The notes beneath the pieces were generated by a model that saw only the letters and a program-made list of their open reading frames with translations, searched no databases and was not told where the DNA came from. Below, one piece after another: positions 1-9,583 of a stretch of 10,178 nt of DNA (position 1 is its first letter; the number at the start of each line of letters is the position of its first letter). Location: the NCBI GenBank assembly GCA_902767025.1, contig CACXFZ010000123.1:1-10178 (forward strand), written 5' to 3'. Source of the DNA: an uncultured Coriobacteriaceae bacterium. Lineage in GTDB: Bacteria; Actinomycetota; Coriobacteriia; Coriobacteriales; Eggerthellaceae. Both the position numbers and the translations under genes were made by a program.

Positions 1-1029
1 ATGCTCAAGTTCCTGGGCTTTGAGCAGATCTTCAAGAACAGCCTGACCACGCTGCCCATGGGCGGCGGCAAGGGCGGTTGCGACTTCGATCCGAAGGGCA
101 AGTCCGACATGGAGGTCATGCGCTTCTGCCAGAGTTTCATGACCGAGCTGTGCAAGCACGTGGGCGCCGACACCGACGTTCCCGCGGGCGACATCGGCAC
201 GGGCGCGCGTGAGATCGGCTACATGTTCGGCCAGTACAAGCGCATCCGCAACGAATGGACCGGCGTGCTCACCGGCAAGGGTCTGTCCTACGGCGGCTCG
301 CTCGCCCGCACCGAGGCGACCGGCTTCGGCGTGGTCTACATCGTCGACGAGCACCTGCGCTGCAACAACGATTCTTTCGAAGGCAAGACCGTGTGCATCT
401 CCGGTTCGGGCAACGTGGCAACCTATGCCGCTAAGAAGGCCCAGGAACTGGGCGCCACGGTGGTGACGATGTCCGACTCCACCGGCTGGATCTACGACAA
501 GAACGGCATCGACATCGACACGATCAAGCAGATCAAGGAAGTCGAGCGCGCCCGCATCAGCGAGTACGCCGAGCGCGTTTCCGGCGCCGAGTACCACGAG
601 GGCCGCGGCGTGTGGCAGATTCCGTGCGACATCGCCCTGCCCTGCGCCACGCAGAACGAGCTGGGCATCGAAGACGCCAAGAACCTGGTGTCCAACGGCT
701 GCAAGCTGGTTGCCGAAGGTGCCAACATGCCCACCACGCTGGAGGCCACCGAATACCTTCAGGGCAACGGCCTGGTGTTCATCCCCGGCAAGGCGGCCAA
801 CGCGGGCGGCGTTGCCACCAGCGGCCTGGAGATGAGCCAGAACTCCGAGCGCCTGTCCTGGACGTTCGAAGAGGTGGACTCGAAGCTGCAGGGCATCATG
901 AAGAACATCTACCATGCGGCCGACGATGCAGCAAAGGAGGCCGGCTTCGAGGGCAACTTCGTGCTGGGCGCCAACATCGCCGGCTTCAACAAGATCGCCA
1001 ACGCGATGATCGCACAGGGCATCGTGTAG
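1..1029 (+). CDS. gdhA: NADP-type glutamate dehydrogenase, 5' end cut off by the window
   Basis: The enzyme interconverts 2-oxoglutarate plus ammonium and glutamate in the cytoplasm, linking nitrogen assimilation to central carbon. The visible 342 residues run from the substrate-binding domain to the natural C-terminus. Residues 19-26 read PMGGGKGG; Lys24 and Lys12 line up with the catalytic and substrate-binding lysines of the family (K125 and K113 in the Clostridium symbiosum enzyme), and Asp64 in PAGDIG with the catalytic aspartate (D165). The Rossmann fingerprint GSGNVA is at 135-140, followed by SDS at 158-160, the form found in NADP-dependent enzymes such as E. coli GdhA rather than NAD-dependent ones, so a biosynthetic role is inferred. 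The ATG at position 1 is internal: about 100 N-terminal residues of a normal ~445-residue subunit lie outside the window. The gene converges with uvrA and ends at TAG. Confidence 0.96.
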   Translation: MLKFLGFEQIFKNSLTTLPMGGGKGGCDFDPKGKSDMEVMRFCQSFMTELCKHVGADTDVPAGDIGTGAREIGYMFGQYKRIRNEWTGVLTGKGLSYGGSLARTEATGFGVVYIVDEHLRCNNDSFEGKTVCISGSGNVATYAAKKAQELGATVVTMSDSTGWIYDKNGIDIDTIKQIKEVERARISEYAERVSGAEYHEGRGVWQIPCDIALPCATQNELGIEDAKNLVSNGCKLVAEGANMPTTLEATEYLQGNGLVFIPGKAANAGGVATSGLEMSQNSERLSWTFEEVDSKLQGIMKNIYHAADDAAKEAGFEGNFVLGANIAGFNKIANAMIAQGIV

Positions 1030-1076
1030 CAGGTCTTGGGCGCTGCCGTCGACAGGACGGTTCAAGGCACAGGCAA

Positions 1077-1100
1077 GCGGGGGCTCATATGAGCCCCCGC
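1077..1100. terminator. Perfect 24-bp palindrome between convergent gdhA and uvrA, likely bidirectional terminator
   Basis: Ten-base arms GCGGGGGCTC and GAGCCCCCGC flank a central ATAT, so the whole element is its own reverse complement and folds identically in either transcript. It lies 47 bases after the gdhA stop and 28 bases beyond the uvrA stop, where a shared terminator is expected. The T-tracts are poor on both sides (TCTT on the plus side, TTGCC on the minus side), so termination may depend mainly on the very stable GC stem or on extra factors. Confidence 0.75.
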
Positions 1101-1128
1101 TCTTGGTATCAAGAGGTGTGCGAGGTCT

Positions 1129-3969
<2,841 letters not shown>

Positions 3970-4117
3970 ATGCGTGCTGTTCTCCTTGTTCTGTTTTGTG
4001 CAAACCCTAATTCTACTTCATGTGCGCGAGCCCACATGCCCGATTGCCGAGCACATGAATGAAGCAGATATCCCCGCACGCGGCATGCGGGTGCGACAGA
4101 ACAAGAAGGGAAAAGCG
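3970..4117 (-). promoter_or_regulatory. uvrA leader and xerC-uvrA intergenic region with possible promoter and repeats
   Basis: This 148-base gap is long compared with the tight spacing upstream, so uvrA may have its own promoter. On the minus strand TAGAAT (4015 to 4010) could be a -10 box giving a leader of roughly 35 bases, but no recognisable -35 lies at the right distance. CATGTG occurs twice (starting at 4057 and 4038) and its inverse CACATG once (starting at 4024), overlapping where a -35 would be. Nearer xerC, CCCGCA and TGCGGG (4073-4078 and 4086-4091) can form a 6-bp hairpin without a U-tract, at best a weak terminator. No GAAC-N4-GTTC LexA box is visible. The promoter assignment is inference. 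Confidence 0.35.
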
Positions 4118-5092
4118 CTATCCGCGCGGATGCGCCTTGCGGTGCACGTCCTTCATGCGGCCAAGCGACAGATGCGTGTAAATCTGCGTCGTGGACAGGC
4201 TCGAATGGCCCAGCATCTCCTGGACGCTGCGCAGGTCCGCCCCGCCTTCCAGAACGTCGCTGGCGAAGGTGTGGCGCATGTCGTGGGGGCTGTACGAGCC
4301 GCTGATGCCAGCCAGGGCCTGTGCTTCCTTGAACATCCTGCGGATGGAGTCGGGATTCATCTTCTTGCCGCGGTTAGACACGAAGAAGTAGTCGGTGTCG
4401 GGCTTGCCCTCGAGCAGCTGCGGACGGGCCACGTCAAGGTACGCCTGCATGGACTGTACGGCCATGTCGTGCAGTGGGATGATGCGCTCCTTGCTGCCCT
4501 TGCCCATCACGCGCACGAGCTTCTGTTTGAAGTCGACCGAGACGCACAGCAGGCCCACTGCTTCGGACACGCGCGCGCCGCAGGCGTACAGGAACTCGAG
4601 TATCGCGTAATCCCTCATCTGGGCGGGTGTCCTGGTGCGAACGCGCCCATCCTCGTCAAGCGGCGACCACACGCTCAGGATGCGCACCATGTCGTTCGCC
4701 GGTATCCTGTGCGGAAGCGTCTTGTCGCTCTTGAGCGTCATCAGGACGTCGGCCGCGTTGTCGTCGATGTATCCGGCAACCATCATCCAGCGCATCATGC
4801 CCTTGAGCGAGCTCAAGCGCCTGTTGATGCTGGCCCGCGCGTACTGGGCCTGGTCGAGCTCGGCCAGGTAGCGGCGCAGCTGCCGGTGCGTGGGATGCAG
4901 GGGGTCGACGTTTGCGCGCTGCGCCCATCGTGCATAGTCCAGAAGGTCGTTGCGGTAGTTGCGCACCGTGTGCACCGATGCGTTGCGCTCGGTTTCCAGA
5001 GCCTGGCAGAATTCGTCGATGTAGCCCTGGAACGCAGGGTCCACAGCGGCGCCATCCGTCTGCGCCTGGTCGTGCGGTTGCGTGCCTGCCAT
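4118..5092 (-). CDS. xerC: Site-specific tyrosine recombinase XerC/XerD
   Basis: Xer recombinases resolve chromosome dimers at dif near the division septum by four-strand exchange through a 3'-phosphotyrosyl intermediate. The 324-residue protein has an N-terminal SAM-like DNA-clamp domain (about 20-105, with the NRRLSSLKG helix at 90-98) and a C-terminal catalytic domain with every expected residue: Arg174 (GARVSE), Lys198 (GKGSKER), His270 and Arg273 (HDMRH), His296 (LGHSS) and nucleophile Tyr305 (TQIYTH). As I recall E. coli XerD, the spacing between these residues is identical. The first ~16 residues look like an unstructured extension. The ATG follows the trmFO stop by only two bases and has no convincing Shine-Dalgarno sequence, so translation is probably coupled to trmFO. 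The name xerC rather than xerD rests on the trmFO-xerC neighbourhood; the motifs alone do not decide. It could also be the only Xer of the genome. Confidence 0.93.
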   Translation of the reverse strand: MAGTQPHDQAQTDGAAVDPAFQGYIDEFCQALETERNASVHTVRNYRNDLLDYARWAQRANVDPLHPTHRQLRRYLAELDQAQYARASINRRLSSLKGMMRWMMVAGYIDDNAADVLMTLKSDKTLPHRIPANDMVRILSVWSPLDEDGRVRTRTPAQMRDYAILEFLYACGARVSEAVGLLCVSVDFKQKLVRVMGKGSKERIIPLHDMAVQSMQAYLDVARPQLLEGKPDTDYFFVSNRGKKMNPDSIRRMFKEAQALAGISGSYSPHDMRHTFASDVLEGGADLRSVQEMLGHSSLSTTQIYTHLSLGRMKDVHRKAHPRG

Positions 5093-5094
5093 GG

Positions 5095-6495
5095 TTATCT
5101 ATCCGCGTCCGGCTCGACGATTCCCACGGCAGCCAGATTGGCTGCGTACGCGCTCAGGGCCTCTTCTGCGCGCTTCGCATACGCGGCGTAGCGCTGCGAC
5201 TTGTTCTTGATGTGCTGCGGCAAGGGCGGGAAGTCGCCGAAGTTCACGTGCTTGGGCTGGTAGCCGGTCGTCTGATTCGACGTTGCGTAGGCAAGCAGCG
5301 AACCGAACGCCGTTTCCGCGGGCGGCACGGGGATGTCAAAGCCTGCCATGAGCGCATGCACGCCGAACGCCGCGTGCAGCCCCGAGCGAATGGCTTCGCA
5401 GTACCCTTCCGTGCCGGTAATCTGGCCAGCCATGAACACGGGCACGTGCCCTTCGTCCAGGCAGCGCATCGCCAGCCGCGCATCGAGCACGCACGGCGCG
5501 TTGACGAAGGTGTTCCGGTGCATCACGCCATAGCGCGCAAACGTCGCGTTCTCCAACCCGGGAATCATGCGAAAGACGCGTTGCTGCTCGGGGAACTTCA
5601 GGTTGGTCTGGAAACCCACCAGGTTGTAGCTGTTGCCCCAGGCGTCTTCGGCGCGCAGCTGGACGACAGCCCAAGGCCGTTTGCCGGTGCGCGGGTCTTC
5701 GAGGCCCACCGGTTTCATCGTGCCGAACCGCAACGCATCGCGGCCCTTGCGCGCAATCTCCTCGACGGGCTGGCACGCCTGGAACAGCTCCTTCGATTCG
5801 AAGTCCTTGGATATCACCCGTTCGGCGTCCAGGAGCTCGTCGATGAAATGCTCGTATTCGTCCTTGTTCATCGGCAGGTTCAGGTAATCCCCCACCTCTT
5901 CGCTGGAATAGCGGTTTTGAGAGAAGGCGATGTTCCTGTCGATGCTGTCCGCCATCACGATGGGCGCTGCCGCATCGTAGAACGCAAGCGAGTCGCTGCC
6001 AGTTGCATCGGCGATCCATTGGGCGAGGCCATCGGAGGTCAAAGGGCCTGTTGCCACAACGATGGCATCGGCCGCTGGTGCGACGACGTTGCCGTCTTCG
6101 GCAAGCGATCCGTCGCTTTGGATCTGATCGACGTTGGCATGCACCAGCTTGATGCGCTCGTTGGCGTTGACGCGGTCGGTGATGTCCTGCGCGAAGGCAA
6201 CGCGGTCGACCGCGAGCGCACCCCCGGCCTCCACGCGGTGTTCGAGGGCACTCTCGAAGAGCTCCGACCCCAGCACGCGCAGCTCTTCCTTGAGCATGCC
6301 GGCAGCCGTTTCGGACTTGAGCGACTTCAGGGAGTTCGAGCACACCAGCTCGGCGCACAGCCCGGTCTTGTGCACGGGCTCGTCGTCGCGCGGCCTGCGT
6401 TCGACAAGCGTCACGTCGTGGCCAAGCGCCGCAAGGCGAAGCGCTGCCTCGCTGCCCGCCAATCCTGCACCGATGATATGTATGGTCGAACCCAT
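5095..6495 (-). CDS. trmFO: Folate/FAD-dependent tRNA (uracil-54-C5)-methyltransferase TrmFO
   Basis: TrmFO makes 5-methyluridine at position 54 of the tRNA T-loop, taking the carbon from 5,10-methylenetetrahydrofolate and reducing it through FAD, unlike the SAM-dependent TrmA. The 466-residue protein starts with the dinucleotide-binding fingerprint GAGLAGSEAA at 9-18. Cys52 in AELVCSNSL and Cys241 in LFQACQPVE correspond to the two functional cysteines of the family (Cys53 and Cys226 in Bacillus subtilis). A second flavin-contacting segment, GQITGTEGY, lies in the C-terminal part, and NFGDFPPLP near the end is family-typical. It is slightly longer than the ~435-residue B. subtilis enzyme. 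The ATG at 6495 is chosen because the GAGLAG strand begins directly after it; only a weak GGGTAAG lies upstream. The gene sits 36 bases after dprA and 2 bases before xerC. The older annotation 'Gid' refers to the same family. Confidence 0.97.
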   Translation of the reverse strand: MGSTIHIIGAGLAGSEAALRLAALGHDVTLVERRPRDDEPVHKTGLCAELVCSNSLKSLKSETAAGMLKEELRVLGSELFESALEHRVEAGGALAVDRVAFAQDITDRVNANERIKLVHANVDQIQSDGSLAEDGNVVAPAADAIVVATGPLTSDGLAQWIADATGSDSLAFYDAAAPIVMADSIDRNIAFSQNRYSSEEVGDYLNLPMNKDEYEHFIDELLDAERVISKDFESKELFQACQPVEEIARKGRDALRFGTMKPVGLEDPRTGKRPWAVVQLRAEDAWGNSYNLVGFQTNLKFPEQQRVFRMIPGLENATFARYGVMHRNTFVNAPCVLDARLAMRCLDEGHVPVFMAGQITGTEGYCEAIRSGLHAAFGVHALMAGFDIPVPPAETAFGSLLAYATSNQTTGYQPKHVNFGDFPPLPQHIKNKSQRYAAYAKRAEEALSAYAANLAAVGIVEPDADR

Positions 6496-6531
6496 GCTGG
6501 CATCATAGCTTACCCATGCGATGCTTGAGCG

Positions 6532-7506
6532 CTAAAAATCAGCGGGCCCATATCTTCCATCCGGAAAACGGGCTACTTGCCCGCGCGCCTCCAGCTCGGC
6601 AATCCTTCCCATCAGCCAAGATTCCGTAGACCCCGCGAACTGCGAAGGAGCCTTCACGGCAGCCGCGAGCTCGTCAAGGCGCAGGGGCTCTGCCTGCAAG
6701 GCGTCTAAGACCAGGTCCTTGCCGTTTGAGCAGGATTGCCCCGATGCGCCTTCCTCTTGGCGCAGCATGCCGTATATGCGGGAGACGGTGTCGTCGAAGG
6801 TGCTGTCGTCCACGATCGGGGTGGCTCCTTGGTAAAGCAGACGGTTTGAACCAGCCGAATGGTGCGACGAGATGGCGCCGGGGACCACCAGCACTTCCCT
6901 GCCGACCGCCAGGGCCTCGTCGGCTGTCGAGAACGTGCCACTGGGCAACCCCGCTTCGACAATCAGCGTCGCATTGCTCAAGGCTGCGATAATGCGGTTC
7001 CTGGATCGGAACGTGTAGGGCACGGGCGGGTAATCCCAGTCGAATTCCGAGATGACGCACCCCCCTTCGTCGACGATGCGCTGGAACAGCGGGCGGTTGC
7101 CCCGTGGATAGAGCTGGTCGATCCCGCCTCCGAGCACGCTTACCGTCCGTCCATGTGCTTCGAGTGCCGCTATGTGGGCCTGGGTGTCGCACCCTAGCGC
7201 TCCTCCCGATACGACCGTCAGGCCCCGCTGCACCGCCAGCGTGCCGAAACGCATCGCGCATGCTTTGCCGTAGGGCGTGGCGCGCCGTGCGCCCACAATG
7301 GAGATGCATGTGCCCAAGGCGTCCACATCGCCGATGACGTAGAGCCTATCGGGCGGAGACTCGAGATCGAGCAAACAGGCTGGGTAGCATTCTTCGTCTT
7401 TGCCGATCACCCGGCGCGGTCCAGTGAGCTTCTTGCCCATGTAGGATTCGTACCCCTTCTTCCTGCGGATGGCATGTGCTTGCGCTTCTGTGGGATTGAC
7501 GTTCAT
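6532..7506 (-). CDS. dprA: DNA-processing protein DprA (Smf), short form
   Basis: DprA binds single-stranded DNA taken up during transformation and loads RecA onto it; many non-competent bacteria keep it. The 324 residues contain the Rossmann-like core, with SIVGARRATPYG at 69-80, SGGALGCDTQAH at 100-111, LGGGIDQLYP at 125-134, SRNRIIAALS at 168-177 and VVPGAISS at 207-214, then a linker and a C-terminal winged-helix-like domain (about 263-320) ending PDGRYG. Only about 65 residues precede the core, including a recognisable YPACLLDL segment, so the N-terminal SAM/HhH domain of many DprA proteins appears absent. The reading frame stays open upstream to 7854, but the ATG at 7506 is chosen: it has GAGGTGA seven bases before it and overlaps the comM stop by ATGA, and the upstream extension would lie wholly inside comM. 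GALGCD departs from the commoner GxAxGID. Confidence 0.94.
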   Translation of the reverse strand: MNVNPTEAQAHAIRRKKGYESYMGKKLTGPRRVIGKDEECYPACLLDLESPPDRLYVIGDVDALGTCISIVGARRATPYGKACAMRFGTLAVQRGLTVVSGGALGCDTQAHIAALEAHGRTVSVLGGGIDQLYPRGNRPLFQRIVDEGGCVISEFDWDYPPVPYTFRSRNRIIAALSNATLIVEAGLPSGTFSTADEALAVGREVLVVPGAISSHHSAGSNRLLYQGATPIVDDSTFDDTVSRIYGMLRQEEGASGQSCSNGKDLVLDALQAEPLRLDELAAAVKAPSQFAGSTESWLMGRIAELEARGQVARFPDGRYGPADF

Positions 7507-9005
7507 CTGTTCGTCACCTCGCTTCTTACCCGGTAACCGATTGCCTGCGCCAGGTGCTCTTCGGTCGTGCGATCGCTTTGCTGCATGTCGGCGATGGTGC
7601 GGGCAACGCGCAGGACCGAGCACACGGCCCTGCCGCTGAGCACCAGGGCCGAGGCCATGCTCTTGAAGTAGGCTTCGGAATCGGGTGACATCTTGCATGC
7701 ATTCAAGGCATCGCGAATGGACGTTTGCCGCGCGTGGTCTTCGCCATGCATGCGATGGGAGCGGAACTCGCGCGCAGCCATCACGCGTTCGCGCATGTCG
7801 GCAGAGCTCGAGCCAGGCGAAGATCCCACGACGTCGTCGATCTTGGTGCGCCATATGTCGACGGACAGGTCGATGCGGTCAAGCAGGGGCCCGCCGATCT
7901 TGTTCTGGTAGGCAACAACCCGCGCCTGCGAACAGGTGCATTCGTGGGCAGCGTCGCCGTAGTACCCGCAGGGACAGGGATTCATCGCAGCCAGGAGCAT
8001 GAACGACGAGGGCATGTCCACGTTGCCGTCGGCGCGCGTGATGCACACATGACCGCTTTCTATCGGCTGTCTCAACGACTGCAGCGTGTGGGCAGAGAAC
8101 TCGGGCAGTTCGTCCAGAAACAGGACGCCGTTGTGCGCAAGGGTGACCTCGCCGGGGCGTATGGGGTTGCCGCCACCGCACAGCCCCGCAAGGGATGCGC
8201 TGTGATGGGGCGCCCTGAACGGACGGATACCCGCCAGGATGCCATCGATCGGCTCGCCTGCTATCGAATGTATCTGGGCGCTCTGGGCCATCTCCTCAGT
8301 CGTGAGCGGGGGCAGGATGCTCGGAAGCCGCTTGGCAAGCATGCTCTTACCGGTTCCGGGCGGGCCGATCATCAACAAGCCGTGCTGCCCGGCGGCGGCT
8401 ATGCACAGCGCTTCCTTGGCGTGCTCGTGCCCCGAAACCTCGCGGTAGTCGGGCGAAAAGCACTGCTTGGTCTGGGAAGCGCGTGGCGGGGCCGAAAAGC
8501 TCCCCGTGTGGAACGCACCCAGGCTTTGGGCCGTCTTGATGTCGATGGTGGCGCCTGCGGGGTGAAGCTCGTTGCTGTGGGCGCATATCATGTTCAGGCC
8601 GAAGGACTGCGCGCAGACGCGGTAGGCGAGCATCCCGCGTACGGGCTTGATGGCCCCATCCATCGAGAGCTCCCCCACCGCCATCGTGTTTTCGAGCAGG
8701 GCCGGGGATATCTGCGAGGTGGCTGCGAGCACGCCCAAGGCGATGGGCAGGTCGAAGCCCGAGCCCGTTTTCCTGATGGAGCTGGGAGCCAGGTTGACCA
8801 CGATCTTGTCTTGGGGCATGACGAACCCGCATGCCTTGATGGCGCTGCGTATGCGCTCCTTCGATTCCTGAATCGCCGCATCGGGCATGCCGACGATGGA
8901 AAACCCCGGCATCCCCGAGCTGATGGTCGTCTCCACCTGGATGGGGATGGCGGACACGCCCCGGATGGTGGCGCCATGCAGGATCGACCGCTTGTCGGTG
9001 CTCAT
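7503..9005 (-). CDS. comM: ComM/YifB-family AAA+ ATPase (Mg-chelatase-like)
   Basis: ComM is a hexameric AAA+ helicase that promotes branch migration when transforming single-stranded DNA is integrated; despite the family name it is not a chelatase in this context. The 500 residues match the ~506 of E. coli YifB/ComM. An N-terminal Lon-protease-like domain (about 15-160, with GFSIVGMPDAAIQESKERI and SGFDLPIALG) precedes the AAA+ module: Walker A GPPGTGKS at 214-221 (Lys220), Walker B LFLDELPEF (Asp298, Glu299), and PLLDRIDL with the probable arginine finger Arg377. A likely metal-binding Cys cluster lies between them (Cys344, Cys346, Cys356, Cys358). The C-terminal helical domain has LSGRAVCSVLRVARTIADM. 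The ATG overlaps the yraN stop (ATGA) and the stop overlaps the dprA ATG in the same way. No strong Shine-Dalgarno precedes it, which fits translational coupling. Confidence 0.96.
   Translation of the reverse strand: MSTDKRSILHGATIRGVSAIPIQVETTISSGMPGFSIVGMPDAAIQESKERIRSAIKACGFVMPQDKIVVNLAPSSIRKTGSGFDLPIALGVLAATSQISPALLENTMAVGELSMDGAIKPVRGMLAYRVCAQSFGLNMICAHSNELHPAGATIDIKTAQSLGAFHTGSFSAPPRASQTKQCFSPDYREVSGHEHAKEALCIAAAGQHGLLMIGPPGTGKSMLAKRLPSILPPLTTEEMAQSAQIHSIAGEPIDGILAGIRPFRAPHHSASLAGLCGGGNPIRPGEVTLAHNGVLFLDELPEFSAHTLQSLRQPIESGHVCITRADGNVDMPSSFMLLAAMNPCPCGYYGDAAHECTCSQARVVAYQNKIGGPLLDRIDLSVDIWRTKIDDVVGSSPGSSSADMRERVMAAREFRSHRMHGEDHARQTSIRDALNACKMSPDSEAYFKSMASALVLSGRAVCSVLRVARTIADMQQSDRTTEEHLAQAIGYRVRSEVTNR
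7507..7523 (-). promoter_or_regulatory. dprA ribosome-binding site inside the comM 3' end
   Basis: On the minus strand GAGGTGA lies seven bases before the ATG at 7506, within the last codons of comM. Its position decides the dprA start in favour of the ATGA-overlap codon over the longer open frame. Confidence 0.75.
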
Positions 9006-9433
9006 CGGTCAACGCAATCGGTCGCCAGGACGTTGCGAAAAAGCTTGATGAAGGCGCGGTCCTCGGCAATCACCAGGATCGACACCACGTCGAAGGTCAC
9101 CGGGGTGTCCGTGATGTCGTGGTCCCGCAGGAACAGCTCGGCAATGCGCTCGTAGCGCACGCGCTTCTGCCTGGTCACCGCCTCTTCCGGAAACCCCTTC
9201 GCCGTGCTCATCCTGGTCTTCACCTCGACGAAGTGCAGGCCCCAGTTGTCGACGGCGACGATGTCCGCCTCGCCTGCCTCGCAGGTGTAGTTGCGCTCGA
9301 CGATTTCGAATCCGTTTCTTTCCAAGAAGGCCGAAGCGGCATCTTCGCCCCGTTTGCCCAATTGGACGTTGTGCCTGGACTTTGCGCGCTTCTTCTTGGT
9401 TTTGCCCTTCGCCTCGGTTGCTGTGCGGTCCAT
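9002..9433 (-). CDS. yraN: UPF0102 (YraN) family protein, restriction-endonuclease-like fold
   Basis: The molecular role of this family is unsettled; the fold belongs to the PD-(D/E)XK nuclease superfamily and genomic context points to DNA metabolism. In the 143 residues the putative active site is complete: Glu30 in GKRGEDAA, Glu55 and Asp57 in GEADIVA, and Glu70 and Lys72 in FVEVKTR. The N-terminus before residue 22 is very basic (KGKTKKKRAKSRH) and probably disordered or nucleic-acid-binding; most family members start closer to the GxxGE motif, at ~120 residues. The ATG at 9433 has a strong Shine-Dalgarno (AAGGAGGA) but only four bases of spacing, and that site can be sequestered in a hairpin. 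The stop overlaps the comM ATG. A nuclease function is inferred from the fold and motifs, not shown. Confidence 0.93.
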   Translation of the reverse strand: MDRTATEAKGKTKKKRAKSRHNVQLGKRGEDAASAFLERNGFEIVERNYTCEAGEADIVAVDNWGLHFVEVKTRMSTAKGFPEEAVTRQKRVRYERIAELFLRDHDITDTPVTFDVVSILVIAEDRAFIKLFRNVLATDCVDR

Positions 9434-9464
9434 GGTTCCTCCTTTTCCTTAGACAGGAAGAACC
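9434..9464 (-). promoter_or_regulatory. yraN ribosome-binding site within a potential 9-bp hairpin
   Basis: In the minus-strand transcript GGUUCUUCC (9464 to 9456) can pair over nine base pairs, with one U-G wobble, with GGAGGAACC (9442 to 9434). The second arm contains the whole Shine-Dalgarno core and ends directly at the AUG. The 13-base loop holds a second purine-rich AAGGA. The pairing is read from sequence; a regulatory effect is inference. Confidence 0.5.
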
Positions 9465-9489
9465 CTAATGAACCCAGGTAGTCAGAAAC

Positions 9490-9578
9490 CTCGCCGCAAT
9501 GTCGCAGATCGGTCGCAGAAACGTCGCGTGGCCGTCGCCGCTACGGTCGCCAAAACGTCGCGTCCTGGTCGCGCGGGC
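9490..9578. repeat. Eight tandem ~11-bp units with invariant GTCGC core
   Basis: GTCGC begins at 9501, 9512, 9523, 9534, 9546, 9557 and 9568, with a degenerate CTCGC at 9490. The steps are therefore 11, 11, 11, 11, 12, 11 and 11 bases. On the transcribed minus strand the units read GCGACCAGGAC, GCGACGTTTTG, GCGACCGTAGCG, GCGACGGCCAC, GCGACGTTTCT, GCGACCGATCT, GCGACATTGCG and GCGAGGTTTCT. The first five bases are nearly invariant while the other six vary, with a GTTT tendency. The array starts just after the rnhB stop and ends 57 bases before the yraN ATG. Its function is unknown. Confidence 0.85.
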
Positions 9579-9583
9579 CTGTC

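Noticed and set aside
1..3. ATG at position 1 as the gdhA start
   Set aside because: About 100 residues of the substrate-binding domain would be missing; it is an internal Met coincident with the window edge.
3974..6528. Long plus-strand open frames (3974-5191 and 4912-6528) opposite xerC and trmFO
   Set aside because: They overlap each other and lie antisense to two well-supported genes, with no family motifs. They are by-products of high GC and codon bias.
7507..7854. An N-terminal extension of DprA to 7854, or a dprA-comM overlap of about 350 bases
   Set aside because: The extension lies out of frame within comM and has no family similarity, while the ATG at 7506 has a good Shine-Dalgarno and a classical ATGA overlap.
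9490..9578. The 11-bp array as a CRISPR array or plasmid-type iterons
   Set aside because: The repeat core is only five bases with six-base spacers, far below CRISPR size, and no replication initiator gene or AT-rich region lies nearby.
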